From: Alteromonas sp. CI.11.F.A3
GTDB lineage: Bacteria > Pseudomonadota > Gammaproteobacteria > Enterobacterales > Alteromonadaceae
Assembly (NCBI RefSeq): GCF_032925565.1
Contig: NZ_CP136708.1
Location: 124,001 to 188,000, forward strand
Direction: 5' to 3'
DNA: 64,000 nucleotides
Position 1 is the stretch's first letter, and each line of letters opens with the position of its first letter. The notes under the pieces were generated by a model, which was not told the DNA's origin, did no database searches, and saw only the letters and a program-made list of their open reading frames with translations. Made by a program: the position numbers and the translations under genes. Below, in pieces: positions 63,491 to 64,000 of this stretch.

Positions 63491-64000
63491 TTAGGTGGGC
63501 ACGGCGCCAATAACGAAAGGAATAGTGTTCGAGGTAACCACAAATTGCGTTTCATCACCTTTTTGTTGCTCGGCCGCGTGCTCAAGCAGTTGGTAATAAA
63601 CGTTCTGATGCAAACGCGCCCACAAGTTGCGCCTAACTAAAACATAGGGAATGGGTGTAGCGTCAGTATCTTGTAAGTCGGCGGGGGGCTTTCGCAAGCT
63701 AAGTTGTTTCTCCGAGGTTAGAGAAACTACATCGCCAGTTTGCGTGGTAAGCTCCAAGCTATCGTTATCAAAACGCCATTCGGTAACCAAAAAGGGAACA
63801 TCTTCTACGGTAATCCCCACCTTCTCAACAGGGGTAACCAGAAAGTAATTGTTCTCTTCTTTTTTAAGCACGGAAGCAAATAGCTTCACTAAGCTTGCTC
63901 GACCTATGGGGCTACCTTCGTAAAACCAACGGCCATCTAGTGCGATAGTTAAATTGATATCGCCGCAAAAAGGAGGGTTCCACTTTTCCACTGGCGGCAG
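63491..64000 (-). CDS. DUF1285 family protein, 5' end cut by the window
   Basis: The C-terminal about 170 residues of a DUF1285 protein are seen. The frame runs open to the window edge and reads LPPVEKWNPPFCGDINLTI. The conserved LPPVEKWNPP shows that the real start is beyond position 64000. Other family patterns are DGRWFYEGSPIGRASLVKLF, seen in part as RWFYEGSPI, and TPVEKVGITVEDVPF. The function is unknown. The GTG at 63991 should not be taken as the start. Confidence 0.88.
   Translation of the reverse strand: MPPVEKWNPPFCGDINLTIALDGRWFYEGSPIGRASLVKLFASVLKKEENNYFLVTPVEKVGITVEDVPFLVTEWRFDNDSLELTTQTGDVVSLTSEKQLSLRKPPADLQDTDATPIPYVLVRRNLWARLHQNVYYQLLEHAAEQQKGDETQFVVTSNTIPFVIGAVPT

Overview
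The window looks like the replication-origin neighbourhood of a marine gammaproteobacterial chromosome, most likely Alteromonas or a close relative in Alteromonadaceae. This is inferred from gene content and order, not from any search. The supporting signs are an Enterobacteria/Vibrio-type oriC between mioC and mnmG with dense GATC sites, the dnaA-dnaN-recF-gyrB block, a polA-spf-engB-yihI block with a Spot 42 RNA, and a TonB-receptor/flavin-halogenase sugar locus of a kind common in Alteromonadales. No tRNA, rRNA, CRISPR array, insertion sequence or prophage was recognised.

Region by region. 1-12.2 kb: elbB, polA, Spot 42 RNA, engB, cytochrome c4, a GGA-rich RNA at the syntenic place of E. 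coli csrC, yihI, a DUF2489 gene, tag, glyQ-glyS and two small unknown genes. 12.2-18.7 kb, minus strand: dnaA-dnaN-recF-gyrB, with two exact parS sites inside recF and an unusually long DnaA linker. 18.7-25.6 kb, plus strand: a dnaA/rpmH control region with DnaA boxes, rpmH-rnpA-yidD-yidC, then yajQ-mnmE-mioC followed by a tightly coupled dnaT-dnaC pair. 25.6-26.2 kb: oriC. 26.3-37.9 kb: mnmG-rsmG-parA-parB and the complete atpIBEFHAGDC operon. 38-44.7 kb: two tandem paralogous membrane proteins, a GST, a DTW-family tRNA modifier, an alkyltransferase-like protein, an HD-GYP phosphodiesterase, an OmpA-type lipoprotein and a SnoaL-like exported protein.

44.8-55.5 kb is the main accessory locus. 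A GH1 beta-glucosidase, a GPH sugar symporter and a LacI regulator form one arm (minus strand). A TonB-dependent receptor and two flavin-dependent tryptophan-halogenase-family proteins form the other (plus strand). The divergent intergenic region carries three copies of a GAGAAAGCGCTTTCTC-type palindrome, the probable LacI operators. The locus suggests uptake and hydrolysis of a beta-glucoside, with halogenation of an unknown product.

55.5-64 kb: an SRPBCC protein, a small membrane protein, yicC, rph-pyrE-tusA, a DUF1206 membrane protein, a two-gene operon of unknown small proteins behind a good Fur box, a YqaA-type membrane protein, an exported amidohydrolase, and the 3' part of a DUF1285 gene cut by the window edge.

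The core genes serve replication initiation and segregation (DnaA, DnaN, DnaC/T, ParAB, parS, oriC), protein and membrane biogenesis, and ATP synthesis. The most interesting non-core signals are the halogenase locus, the two regulatory RNAs near polA, the helicase-loader operon joined to oriC, and the Fur-controlled unknown operon.
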